Assembly: GCF_019915265.1 (NCBI RefSeq)
Contig: NZ_CP082780.1
Span: 1,054,001 to 1,118,000 of the forward strand
Direction of reading: 5' to 3'
Source: Bacillus aquiflavi
GTDB taxonomy: Bacteria > Bacillota > Bacilli > Bacillales > Cytobacillaceae
DNA: 64,000 bases
Below are positions 8,413 through 17,312 of this stretch, piece by piece (the stretch's first letter is position 1; every line of letters begins with the position of its first letter). Position numbers and translations under genes: made by a program. The notes below the pieces were generated by a model. That model searched no databases and was not told where the DNA came from. It saw nothing but the letters and a program-made list of their open reading frames with translations.

Positions 8413-9954
8413 ATGACAGCACCAAACTTATTAGAAGAATCGTTAAACGAAAAAATTCACAAAATTGAAGCTGGCGGTCATAAGAAATATCATGAAAAGC
8501 TTCAAGCACAAAATAAAATGTTTGTTCGTGATCGATTAACTTTGTTATTTGATCATGGCGAGTATGAAGAAGATGGGAAGTTTGCTAATTTTCAAGCTGG
8601 TGATCTACCAGCAGATGGTGTTGTAACAGCGATTGGCAAGATAAATGGTCAAACAGTGTGTGTAATGGCAAATGATTCAACCGTAAAAGCTGGTTCGTGG
8701 GGAGCACGAACAGTTGAAAAGATTATTCGTATTCAAGAAACAGCTGAAAAACTAAAAGTGCCGATCCTTTACTTAGTCGATTCTGCGGGCGCACGGATTA
8801 CTGATCAACTTGACATGTTCCCAAATCGCCGCGGAGCAGGACGAATATTTTATAATCAAGTAAAGTTATCTGGAATGGTACCGCAAATTTGTCTTCTTTT
8901 TGGTCCATCTGCTGCTGGAGGTGCATATATTCCAGCATTTTGCGATATTGTCATTATGGTTGAGAAAAATGCCTCAATGTATTTAGGTTCACCGAGAATG
9001 GCTGAAAAGGTAATTGGTGAAAAAGTGACTTTAGAAGAAATGGGCGGGGCTCGCATGCACTGTACGATAAGCGGCTGTGGGGATATCCTTGTTACCGATG
9101 AAAAAGAGGCAATTACAAAAGCACGCAAGTACTTAACGTATTTCCCTGCAAATTTTAAAAATAAAACGCAAAAAATAGCTGGTGTAATGCCAAAGCAAGG
9201 GCGTGAATTAGAAGAGATCATTCCTCAAAATCAAAATGCACCATTCGATATGTATGAGTGTATTGATTCGTTAATTGACGAAAATAGTTTTTTTGAAATT
9301 AAAAAGCTGTTTGCTCCTGAATTAATCACTGGGTTGGCTAGAATTGACGGTCGGGTTGTCGGAATTATTGCGAATCAGCCTAAAGTTAAAGGAGGAGTAT
9401 TGTTTATTGATTCTGCTGATAAAGCAGCTAAATTTATTCAGCTTTGTGATGCCTTTCATATCCCGTTACTTTTCCTTGCTGACGTTCCAGGGTTTATGAT
9501 CGGTACAAAAGTTGAGCGTGCAGGAATTATTCGACACGGGGCAAAGCTTATTGCTGCGATGAGCTCAGCGACTGTTCCGAAAATTTCAGTTATCGTAAGA
9601 AAAGCATATGGAGCCGGCTTGTATGCAATGGCAGGTCCTGCGTTTGAACCAGATTGTTGTATCGCACTGCCAAGTGCACAAATTGCTGTCATGGGACCTG
9701 AGGCAGCCGTAAACGCAGTCTATTCGAACAAAATTAACGAGATTGAAGATCCGAAAGAACGAATGGCTTTTGTAAAAGAAAAACAGCAAGAATATAAGGA
9801 ACATATTGATATTTATAAACTAGGTTCTGAATTAATTGTCGATGAAATTGTAGCACCGTCGCAGCTAAGAGAGATACTCGTCCAAAGATTTGATTTGTAT
9901 GAAACGAAAGAAATGCAATTTAGCACACGTAAACACCCAGTTTATCCAGTATAA
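8413..9954 (+). CDS. Acyl-CoA carboxylase carboxyltransferase subunit (YngE/PccB/MccB type)
   Basis: A 513-residue carboxyltransferase with both crotonase-like halves in one chain. The N half has the oxyanion GAR segment SAGARITDQ near residue 122 and GPSAAGGAYIPAF near residue 161. The C half has DVPGFMIGTKVERAGIIRHGAKL near residue 358 and AYGAGLYAMAGPAFEPD near residue 397. Sequence type is that of propionyl-, methylmalonyl- or methylcrotonyl-CoA carboxylases; the acyl group cannot be told from sequence alone. It follows GAGGAGG and ends the cluster, with a terminator 18 bases downstream. Confidence 0.87.
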   Translation: MTAPNLLEESLNEKIHKIEAGGHKKYHEKLQAQNKMFVRDRLTLLFDHGEYEEDGKFANFQAGDLPADGVVTAIGKINGQTVCVMANDSTVKAGSWGARTVEKIIRIQETAEKLKVPILYLVDSAGARITDQLDMFPNRRGAGRIFYNQVKLSGMVPQICLLFGPSAAGGAYIPAFCDIVIMVEKNASMYLGSPRMAEKVIGEKVTLEEMGGARMHCTISGCGDILVTDEKEAITKARKYLTYFPANFKNKTQKIAGVMPKQGRELEEIIPQNQNAPFDMYECIDSLIDENSFFEIKKLFAPELITGLARIDGRVVGIIANQPKVKGGVLFIDSADKAAKFIQLCDAFHIPLLFLADVPGFMIGTKVERAGIIRHGAKLIAAMSSATVPKISVIVRKAYGAGLYAMAGPAFEPDCCIALPSAQIAVMGPEAAVNAVYSNKINEIEDPKERMAFVKEKQQEYKEHIDIYKLGSELIVDEIVAPSQLREILVQRFDLYETKEMQFSTRKHPVYPV

Positions 9955-9972
9955 TTCATTTTTTTAATAATG

Positions 9973-10004
9973 AATCCCTTTTTCGGCTTAATGAAAAAGG
10001 GATT
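9973..10004 (+). terminator. Terminator after the acyl-CoA carboxylase cluster
   Basis: AATCCCTTTTTC pairs perfectly with GAAAAAGGGATT over an eight-base loop. The downstream tract is only partly T-rich. Confidence 0.65.
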
Positions 10005-10072
10005 TACTTATTTAGAGCATAAAAAGTTTTATTCTGCTAAAATATTAAGTAAAAATGTTTCGAGGGGATTGT

Positions 10073-10969
10073 ATGGAAATTGGAATTATCGGAGGGGGAT
10101 CACTCGGTCTGTTATATGCTTTTTATCTTGCAAAAACGAACAAGATAACTGTTTATACAAGAACAGAGGAGCAGGCTAAAAAGATTTCTTTAGAAGGGAT
10201 TGTCGTAGTTAAAGATCATAAACAGGAAGTTTGCTCGGTACACGCTCTTCCTTTTTCAAACTGGAACGGAACAGAAGATTTAATTATTGTTACTGTAAAA
10301 CAATATCAACTTTCAAATATTATTGTCGAATTAGCGAAAAAGCGCACTGTAAAAAAGAGCAGCATCTTATTTTTACAAAATGGAATGAGCCATGTTAACT
10401 TATTGAACAAACTCTCAAATTGGAATATCTTTTTAGGTACAGTTGAGCATGGAGCATATCGGCTTAATGTGAATACCGTTAAGCATACTGGACTTGGAAA
10501 GACAAGGGTTGCTATTTATCAAGGAGAAGTCGAGCTCCTTTTGCAATTACTACACCATTCTGACAAAAGCTTTCCTTTTATATTTGAAAAAAACTATGAG
10601 ACCATGTTAACGAAAAAACTTGTTGCTAATGCAGTTATTAATCCCTTAACAGCTGTTTTAAATGTCCGTAATGGTGAGCTTATAGAAAATCCACAATATT
10701 ACCAAGTGTTAACGTCATTATTTTTTGAATTTTGTAAAGTATTAAATCTCGAAAACGAAGAGAAGTGGTTGAAGCATATTATGTACATTTGTAAAAGTAC
10801 TGCAAAAAATCAATCTTCAATGTTGAAGGATGTGCTAGAAGGCAGACAGACAGAAGTAGATGCCATTTTAGGATATTTATTAACTGAAGCAAGAAAGAAA
10901 CAAATCGAAGCCCCATTAATTAACACTTTCTATCTTTTAGTAAAAGGTAAAAGTGGTCCAAGTAAATAA
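10073..10969 (+). CDS. panE: 2-dehydropantoate 2-reductase (ketopantoate reductase)
   Basis: A 298-residue protein matching B. subtilis YlbQ/PanE, which reduces ketopantoate to pantoate with NADPH for coenzyme A synthesis. The Rossmann motif GIIGGGSLGLL is at residues 4-14, FLQNGMSH near residue 100 and KKLVANAVINPLTA near residue 183 match the family's catalytic Lys/Asn region. The ATG at 10073 was chosen over one six codons earlier because GAGGGG lies just before it and the Rossmann motif then starts at residue 4. Confidence 0.88.
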   Translation: MEIGIIGGGSLGLLYAFYLAKTNKITVYTRTEEQAKKISLEGIVVVKDHKQEVCSVHALPFSNWNGTEDLIIVTVKQYQLSNIIVELAKKRTVKKSSILFLQNGMSHVNLLNKLSNWNIFLGTVEHGAYRLNVNTVKHTGLGKTRVAIYQGEVELLLQLLHHSDKSFPFIFEKNYETMLTKKLVANAVINPLTAVLNVRNGELIENPQYYQVLTSLFFEFCKVLNLENEEKWLKHIMYICKSTAKNQSSMLKDVLEGRQTEVDAILGYLLTEARKKQIEAPLINTFYLLVKGKSGPSK

Positions 10970-11146
10970 TTTACATTCGTTTTTTGTAAATAGTTATTTA
11001 CTTCACATTGTTCTATTTGCTGCGTTTCGTGCCAGCATTATTTTGTTAACAAAGAATGAAGTTTTTAAGCAATTTTTTTTATTTTCCTTCATGTGAATGC
11101 TATACTCAATAAGAATAAAATCGTTCACTAGAAAGGAAGTCAATGA

Positions 11147-12776
11147 ATGGAGATTTTAAATCTCACTTTACCAGCGACAAATCGCTTTGCTACACAATAT
11201 ACAAAAGAACAATCAAAAATACATAAGTTTTTTAACTATTCACATACAGATAACGAAGCCTATAAACTTCGGTTGAATGATTTGCACGAGAGAACGTTTA
11301 ACCGGGGTGAGTTAGTAAGTGTGATTACAAATTTTATGAAACGTTTTCCGTCATCTCATCAAGTGGAAAAATCAATTGAAAAGCTTCGTCAACAAAATAG
11401 TGTCGTAGTGATCGGCGGTCAACAAGCAGGATTACTGACAGGTCCTTTATATACGGTGCATAAAATTATTTCAATTATCGCTCTTGCCGAACAGAAGGAG
11501 AAAGAACTAGGTGTACCAGTTGTTCCTATTTTTTGGATTGCTGGAGAGGACCATGATTATGATGAAGTGAACCATGTGTATGCAGAAAGTAATGGTAAGC
11601 TAACGAAATTTGTTTATCCAGAAAGCTGTGTAGAGAAAAGAATGGTTTCGCATATTCCGATTAAAAAAGATATTTGTTATCAATGGGTTGAGGAAATTGT
11701 AGAAACGTTTGGAGAAACAAATTACACAAAAAAATTACTGAATTTTACGAAACAGATTGTGAATCAATCTTACAATAATAGTAGATTTTTTTGCTCACAT
11801 TGTAATGGAATTGTTTAAAGATTTCGGTCTTCTTATCGTCGATTCAGGAGATAACAACTTAAGAAGGCTTGAAAGAGAGCTCTTCATCAAACAAATTCAT
11901 TTGTGGGAACAGCTGAGTCAGTCTGTTATTAAACAACAAGAGGAACTCGCTAAGCTTGGATTTAATCGGACCATTTCAATAAACACACAGTCGGTTAATT
12001 TTTTTTATTATGATAACCAAGAACGGGTTTTATTAGAGTTTGATAAGGAAAGACAGCTTTTTGTTGGTAAAAATGGCGTGCATCATTTTAATACGGACTC
12101 AATGCTTGAACTTGCAAGAAATCACCCTGAAAAGTTAAGTACAAATGTAGTAGCGAGACCGTTAGCTCAAGAGTATTTATTTCCGACATTGGCGTTTATT
12201 GCTGGTCCAGGGGAAATTGCCTATTGGGCAGAGCTTCAAAAAGCGTTTGAACTTTTTAATTTGAAAATGCCGCCAGTTGTTCCACGGCTAAATATAACGA
12301 TTCTTGATCGATCAATTGAAACGAATATGAAAGAATTAGAGCTTGATCTTTATGAAGTACTCTCATCTGGAACACAAATGAAACAAGCTGAATTCCTTGA
12401 ATCTGTAAAAGACACTACGCTTGAACATTTATTTGAAGAAACGAAACGGGATTTAAGAGACAAATATAAAAATATTGAACAGAGACTAATAACATTAGAT
12501 AGAGGATTGTTACCGCTTTTACAAAAAAACGAGCAAATCATTCAGTCGCAGATAGACTTTATGAGTAAAAAGATTGAAGCATCGCTTAAAGAACAGCATA
12601 ATGTTATTTTAAAAAAATTTGAGCAAGTGGAAAATGCCTTAAAGCCGCTAGGCTCTCCTCAAGAACGAATTTTAACAGGATATTTCTATATTAATAAATA
12701 TGATTTTGATTTTATTCGAGATTTAACTAAATTGCCATATCAATTTGATGGGAAGCACAAAGTTGTTATAGTGTAG
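11147..12776 (+). CDS. bshC: Bacillithiol synthase BshC (frameshifted in this sequence)
   Basis: BshC adds cysteine to glucosaminyl-malate in the last step of bacillithiol synthesis. The reading frame is broken near 11788: the first part ends in an out-of-frame tail and the second part resumes at about 11805 with MELFKDFGLLIVDSGD. Removing one T from the seven-T run at about 11786 joins them as NNSRFFAHIVMELFKDFG and gives 542 residues, the normal BshC length. Family features include VVIGGQQAGLLTGPLYT and WIAGEDHDYDEVNH in the N half and a long coiled coil near the C terminus. It sits directly before mraZ, as in B. subtilis (yllA). A one-base sequence error is the likeliest cause. Confidence 0.85.
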
Positions 12777-12807
12777 AAAAAATTTAATCGCGCTGTATTT
12801 TGCAAAA

Positions 12808-12859
12808 AAGTGTAGAGTTATGAAAGATAAAGAACATAACTTTGCACTTTATTTTTTTT
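12808..12859 (+). terminator. bshC terminator
   Basis: AGTGTAGAGTTATG pairs with CATAACTTTGCACT (two G-U pairs), followed by TTTATTTTTTTT. It lies in the 360-base gap before mraZ, which also holds the mraZ promoter and operator. Confidence 0.75.
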
Positions 12860-13054
12860 GTTATTTTCTAGAATGGAAATAATTACTAAAGCTCGAGCGA
12901 TTAAAACAGCAATTGGTTTTCTGTTAAATAACGATAAGTTAAACAGATAACAAAACTTAACAATCATTTTTTATCAACCCACTTTGTAATGGTAAGAAGG
13001 TGCATATACTTTTAACTTATTTTTGAAAATAACAGCTATAAAAGCAGGAATTTA

Positions 13055-13083
13055 TTGGTCGTCATAGAATATTAAAATACAGT
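13055..13083 (+). promoter_or_regulatory. Candidate promoter of the mra/dcw operon
   Basis: TTGGTC and TACAGT are separated by 17 bases, four of six matches each to sigma-A hexamers. The candidate -10 box ends where the MraZ-type operator begins, a sensible place for autorepression. Confidence 0.45.
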
Positions 13084-13106
13084 GGTGAAAAGTGGGGGAA
13101 TGTGGT
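13082..13106 (+). promoter_or_regulatory. MraZ-type operator (three GTGG repeats, 10-bp period)
   Basis: GTGG occurs at 13082, 13092 and 13102, exactly 10 bases apart (GTGGTGAAAA, GTGGGGGAAT, GTGGTACATT). MraZ is known to bind tandem TGGG-type repeats of this spacing upstream of its own gene. A fourth AGTGGGGG block at 13122 doubles as the mraZ ribosome site. Confidence 0.7.
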
Positions 13107-13136
13107 ACATTTTAAATAGAAAGTGGGGGTAGTGCC

Positions 13137-13570
13137 ATGTTCATGGGTGAATACCATCATAATGTAGATAGCAAAGGCCGTTTAATCATACCTGCTAAAT
13201 TTCGTGATAGCCTTGGAGATACATTTGTTTTAACCCGTGGCTTGGATCAATGTTTATTTGGCTACCCACTAAATGAATGGGCCCTCATAGCGGAAAAGCT
13301 GAAGGCATTACCATTAACAAAAAAAGATGCCCGTGCTTTTACAAGTTTTTTTTCTTCTCGGGTGCAACAGAGTGTGAATTGGACAAACAAGGGAGAATTA
13401 ATATATCAGCCCCGCTTTTTCAATATGCAAAGCTGGAAAAGGAATGTATTATTTTAGGAGTTTCCAATCGAATTGAAATCTGGAGTAAAAATATTTGGGA
13501 AGATTATTTCTCTGAATCCGAGGATTCATTTGCAGAAATAGCAGAAAATATGATTGGGTTTGATATATAA
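13137..13570 (+). CDS. mraZ: Transcriptional regulator MraZ (frameshifted in this sequence)
   Basis: MraZ, an AbrB-like DNA-binding protein that controls the division and cell-wall cluster. The frame starts [23 protein letters not shown] and is normal up to about residue 70, then shifts at the eight-T run near 13347. Adding one T restores [19 protein letters not shown] and the usual C terminus [16 protein letters not shown], giving about 144 residues, the family length. Without the correction the product would lose its second AbrB-like half. Homopolymer sequence error is the likeliest cause. Confidence 0.87.
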
Positions 13571-13629
13571 TTTAACATCTCGTTTTTGCTCAATCTTAAG
13601 ACAACATGTTCGATTGGAAGGTGGAAAAG

Positions 13630-14565
13630 ATGTTTCAACATAAAACAGTTTTACTTCATGAAGCAGTAGAAGGATTAAACATTAAATCAGATGGTATTTA
13701 TGTAGACTGTACATTAGGCGGTGCTGGTCATTCAGAAGCAATTGCTGCCAAACTTACTGAAGGTGGTCATTTGATTGCATTCGATCAAGATGATGTTGCG
13801 ATTCAAAATGCAAAAAATAAATTGTCTGCTTACGAGGACAAAGTAACAATTATAAAAAGTAATTTCAAGTTTTTACAAGAAGAGCTAGAAAAATTAGGTG
13901 TTTATAAAGTTGATGGCATTTTGTACGATTTGGGCGTCTCATCTCCGCAGTTAGATAATCCGGAGAGGGGATTTAGTTATCATGATGATGCTCCGCTAGA
14001 TATGAGGATGGATGAAACATCACAATTAACAGCATTTGAAGTCGTCAATGAATGGCCATATGAAAAACTTGTAAAAATATTTTTCCGCTACGGTGAAGAA
14101 AAATTTTCGAAGCAAATCGCTCGAAAAATAGAAGCTGTTAGAACAAAGAAACAAATTGAGACAACAGGTGAGCTAGTAGAGATCATTAAAGATGCAATCC
14201 CTGCCCCAGCAAGGAGAAAAGGAGGGCATCCGGCAAAGAGGATATTTCAAGCAATTCGGATAGCCGTGAATGATGAACTAGCAGTATTCGAAGATTCATT
14301 AAATCAAGCGATTGAATTACTTAATCCGAAAGGACGAATTTGTGTTATCACATTTCATTCATTAGAAGACCGTATTTGTAAGGTGACATTTAAAAAAAGG
14401 AGCGAGCCTATTCAATTACCTCCTGGAATGCCAATGATTCCAGCGGAATATAAGCCTAGCTTAAAACTAATTACAAGAAAACCGTTTATCCCGACTGAGG
14501 AAGAGATTCAGCTAAATAATCGTGCACGTTCTGCAAAATTAAGGATAAAAAAAAAAAAACAATAA
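13630..14565 (+). CDS. rsmH: 16S rRNA (cytosine1402-N4)-methyltransferase RsmH
   Basis: A 311-residue RsmH (MraW), the same length as in B. subtilis. It N4-methylates C1402 of 16S rRNA using S-adenosylmethionine. Visible motifs are [12 protein letters not shown] (SAM motif I, near residue 24), AFDQDDVAI (motif II) and [10 protein letters not shown] near residue 103, with ITFHSLEDR near the C terminus. The ATG at 13630 is preceded by GGAAGGTGG; the frame is open eight codons further up, but that start has no ribosome site. Second gene of the mra/dcw operon. Confidence 0.95.
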   Translation: MFQHKTVLLHEAVEGLNIKSDGIYVDCTLGGAGHSEAIAAKLTEGGHLIAFDQDDVAIQNAKNKLSAYEDKVTIIKSNFKFLQEELEKLGVYKVDGILYDLGVSSPQLDNPERGFSYHDDAPLDMRMDETSQLTAFEVVNEWPYEKLVKIFFRYGEEKFSKQIARKIEAVRTKKQIETTGELVEIIKDAIPAPARRKGGHPAKRIFQAIRIAVNDELAVFEDSLNQAIELLNPKGRICVITFHSLEDRICKVTFKKRSEPIQLPPGMPMIPAEYKPSLKLITRKPFIPTEEEIQLNNRARSAKLRIKKKKQ

Positions 14566-14590
14566 TTATAATTTAGACAGGAGGACTAAC

Positions 14591-14942
14591 ATGGGGAATT
14601 TAGCACGGAAGCTTGAACAGGACCACCAGCGTTCTACCCAAGTTCAAACAACAGCAGTTGTAAAAAAACAACGATTTACATTAGGAGAAAAAATCCTTGC
14701 ATTAATATTTGGTGCCGCTGTTTTCATTGGAGCAACTCAAATGATCTCCTATCAAGCTTCGATTTACGAAATAAATAAAGAAATACAGCAAATAGAAAAC
14801 ATCAATTAAAGAACAAGAAAAAACAAATGGCGATTTAACAATCCAAGTGAGTGAATTAAGTACTTACGAACGTATTTGGGAAAAGGCTCAGAAACTTGGA
14901 TTGAAATTAAATGAAAATAATGTCAAGGTTGTGCAGGACTAA
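14591..14942 (+). CDS. ftsL: Cell division protein FtsL (frameshifted in this sequence)
   Basis: A small bitopic division protein: short basic cytosolic part, one membrane segment (GEKILALIFGAAVFIGATQMI, about residues 35-56) and an extracellular leucine-zipper-like coiled coil. The frame stops at 14809, but shifting at about 14800 continues it as IKEQEKTNGDLTIQVSEL through to TAA at 14940-14942. This gives about 116 residues, matching B. subtilis FtsL. The stop overlaps the pbpB start (TAATG). One extra base near 14799 would explain the break. FtsL forms the divisome subcomplex with DivIB and DivIC. Confidence 0.8.
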
Positions 14943-17244
14943 TGAAAAGCAAGCAGCCAAATATGAATTTAGGAGCAGCGCTATTATTTGTAATATTTAG
15001 TCTGCTCTTTTTTTTGTCTTGTTGCTCCGCTTTTTTTTATTCATTCAAGTTACTGGTGAAGCCGGCGGCCAAGTGCTAGCTGCAAAAGCCGAACAAAAAT
15101 ATAAGAAGGAACGTATCATTGATGCTTCAAGAGGATCAATTTTTGATCGAAAAGGAGAGGTTATTGCCGAAGACATTGTCGGATACAAACTTGTTGCGAT
15201 ATTGGATGAATCATTGACAACTAACCCTAAAAAGCCTAAACATGTTGTTTATCCTAAAACAACAGCAAAAGCACTTGCAAAACATATTGATATGGATGAA
15301 CCTGATATTTATGAAATTTTAACAAAAGAGAAACGATATCAAGTAGAATTTGGACGAGCTGGTCGGGATATTTCTAATAAAACGAAGCAGGAAATTGAAA
15401 AGTTAAAGCTTCCAGGTATTACATTTGTCAGGGATACGAAGCGATTTTATCCGAATGGGATATTTGCCTCTCATCTTATAGGATATATTGAGAAAAAAGA
15501 AGATAAAAACGGAAAAATTAAAACGGCTGGTAAGTTAGGGCTGGAAAATAGTTTAGAAGGTTATTTAAAAGAAACGGATGGAAAAATCAGTTTTGAAAGT
15601 GATTTATGGGGGTATTTGCTCCCGAATGGTAAGGAAAAAATTACGCCTCCAAAACACGGAAGTAATGTGTATTTAACAATTGATAAAATTATTCAAACGT
15701 TTTTAGAAGATTCAATGAACAAAGTGGCTGAGGAATATAAACCCAAAAAAATAATTGGCATCGTTGCTGATGCAAAAACAGGGGAAATATTAGCAATGGG
15801 ACAGCGGCCAACCTTTCATCCAAATTCGCGAGAAGGAATTGAAGATTCATGGCATAATGAAGCTGTTGAAAACTCGTATGAACCGGGTTCAACTATGAAA
15901 GTATTTACTCTTGCAGCTGCTATTGAAGAAGGTGTTTTTAATCCGAACGAAACATTTAAATCTGGTGCTTATGTAGTTGGACGAGATAGAATTCATGACC
16001 ATAATCGGTACGGCTGGGGACAAATTTCTTATCTTGAAGGAGTTCAGCGCTCATCTAACGTAGCTTTTGCAAAGATAGCCCTAGAAAAGCTTGGAGAAGA
16101 AGCTTTTTATGATTATTTATTAGAATTTGGGTTTGATCGTCCGACTGGAATCGAGCTTCCAAATGAAGTAGGCGGTAAAATTTTATTTAATGTTCCGATT
16201 GAAGTAGTAACAACTTCGTATGGCCAAGGAACAGCCGTTACACCAATTCAACAAATTCAAGCAATGACTGCAATTGCAAACGATGGAAAGATGAGAAAGC
16301 CTCAAGTGTTAAAAAAGATTGTCGATCCGAACAGCGGGAAAGTGATGAAAGAAGTAAAATCAGAAGTTGTATCGACGCCAATTTCGGCTGAAACGGCTAA
16401 AAAAGTTCGTGATATTTTGGAAACTGTTGTTACCTCACCAAAAGGAACGGGTACCCTTTATCAAATTGACGGGTATCAAGTAGCTGGAAAAACAGGAACT
16501 GCGCAAATACCTGGACCAGATGGAAGATATTTATACGGTCATAACCAATATGTATACTCCTTTCTTGGAGTAGCTCCAAAAGATGATCCGAAATTGATTA
16601 TGTATGTTGCGGTCCAAGAGCCTTCTCATGAAAATGGCGTAAATGGTGCAGTTCCTGTCGCAGAGGTATTTAATTCCGTGATGAAACATAGTCTGCAATA
16701 TTTGAATATAGAACCTTCAGAAGTTAAAAAAGCAACGGCCCGTTCAATTCCGAATCTCGTTGACCAGCCAGTTGAAGAAGCAAAAAGCTTATTAGAGGAA
16801 AGCGGATATGAAGCTGTTGTAATTGGAGAAGGCTTAACAGTAGCAGAGCAAAATCCACCTTCGAAAACAACATTACTTGAAGGGCAAAAAGTAATAATTA
16901 AAACTGATGGTAATATGATTATGCCCGATATGATAGGTTGGTCATTACGTGATGTCATGAAAGTAGTGAAACTTGCAGAACTTAAGCTAAAGATAACTGG
17001 AAATGGATATGTGATAAAACAAAATTTAAGTCCGGGCTCATTTATGAACAAGGGAGATGAAATAAACGTTAAGTTAGAGGAACCGTCAAAGACATATGGC
17101 GGCGAAACTGAAGGCAATGATGAAAAAGCTAAATCTAAAGGCAATGATAAAAAAGCTAAATCTGAGGGTAATGATGAAACACCTGAATCTGAAGGTAATG
17201 ATAAAAAAACTGAATCTGAAAACATGACCCAAGAGGACTCGTAA
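14942..17244 (+). CDS. pbpB: Penicillin-binding protein 2B, class B transpeptidase (frameshifted near the N terminus)
   Basis: The division-specific transpeptidase of septal peptidoglycan. ATG at 14942 overlaps the ftsL stop and reads into the membrane anchor. The frame then breaks at the eight-T run ending at 15015; one more T joins FSLLFFFVLLLRFFLFIQ to the rest of the protein. The ectodomain has the dimerisation region, active-site SxxK in GSTMKVF (near 15890), SSN in QRSSNVAF, and KTGTAQ near 16490, followed by two PASTA domains (about 16750-17085). The C terminus carries four tandem nine-residue charged repeats. It pairs with FtsW/SpoVE-type polymerases. Sequence error is the likeliest cause of the N-terminal break. 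Confidence 0.88.
17113..17220 (+). repeat. Four tandem 27-bp repeats in the pbpB 3' end
   Basis: Four in-frame 27-base units start at 17113, 17140, 17167 and 17194, each beginning GG(C/T)AATGAT. They encode GNDEKAKSK, GNDKKAKSE, GNDETPESE and GNDKKTESE. They form a hydrophilic extracellular tail after the PASTA domains and could vary in copy number between strains. Confidence 0.85.
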
Positions 17245-17312
17245 ATCGTTCTATAAAAAAAGTACAAGCATATATTTGAATGGGAGTTATAAAGAGGAGG
17301 TTCATTCAAAAT

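Noticed and set aside
11788-11818. Programmed frameshifting in bshC, mraZ, murD and similar genes
   Set aside because: The sites differ in direction and sequence, and lack slippery heptamers with a downstream structure; sequence error explains them more simply.
16626-17309. 227-codon minus-strand frame opposite the pbpB tail
   Set aside because: The length comes from the repeat-rich coding strand; the translation is Ser/Leu/Phe-rich with no motifs or start site.
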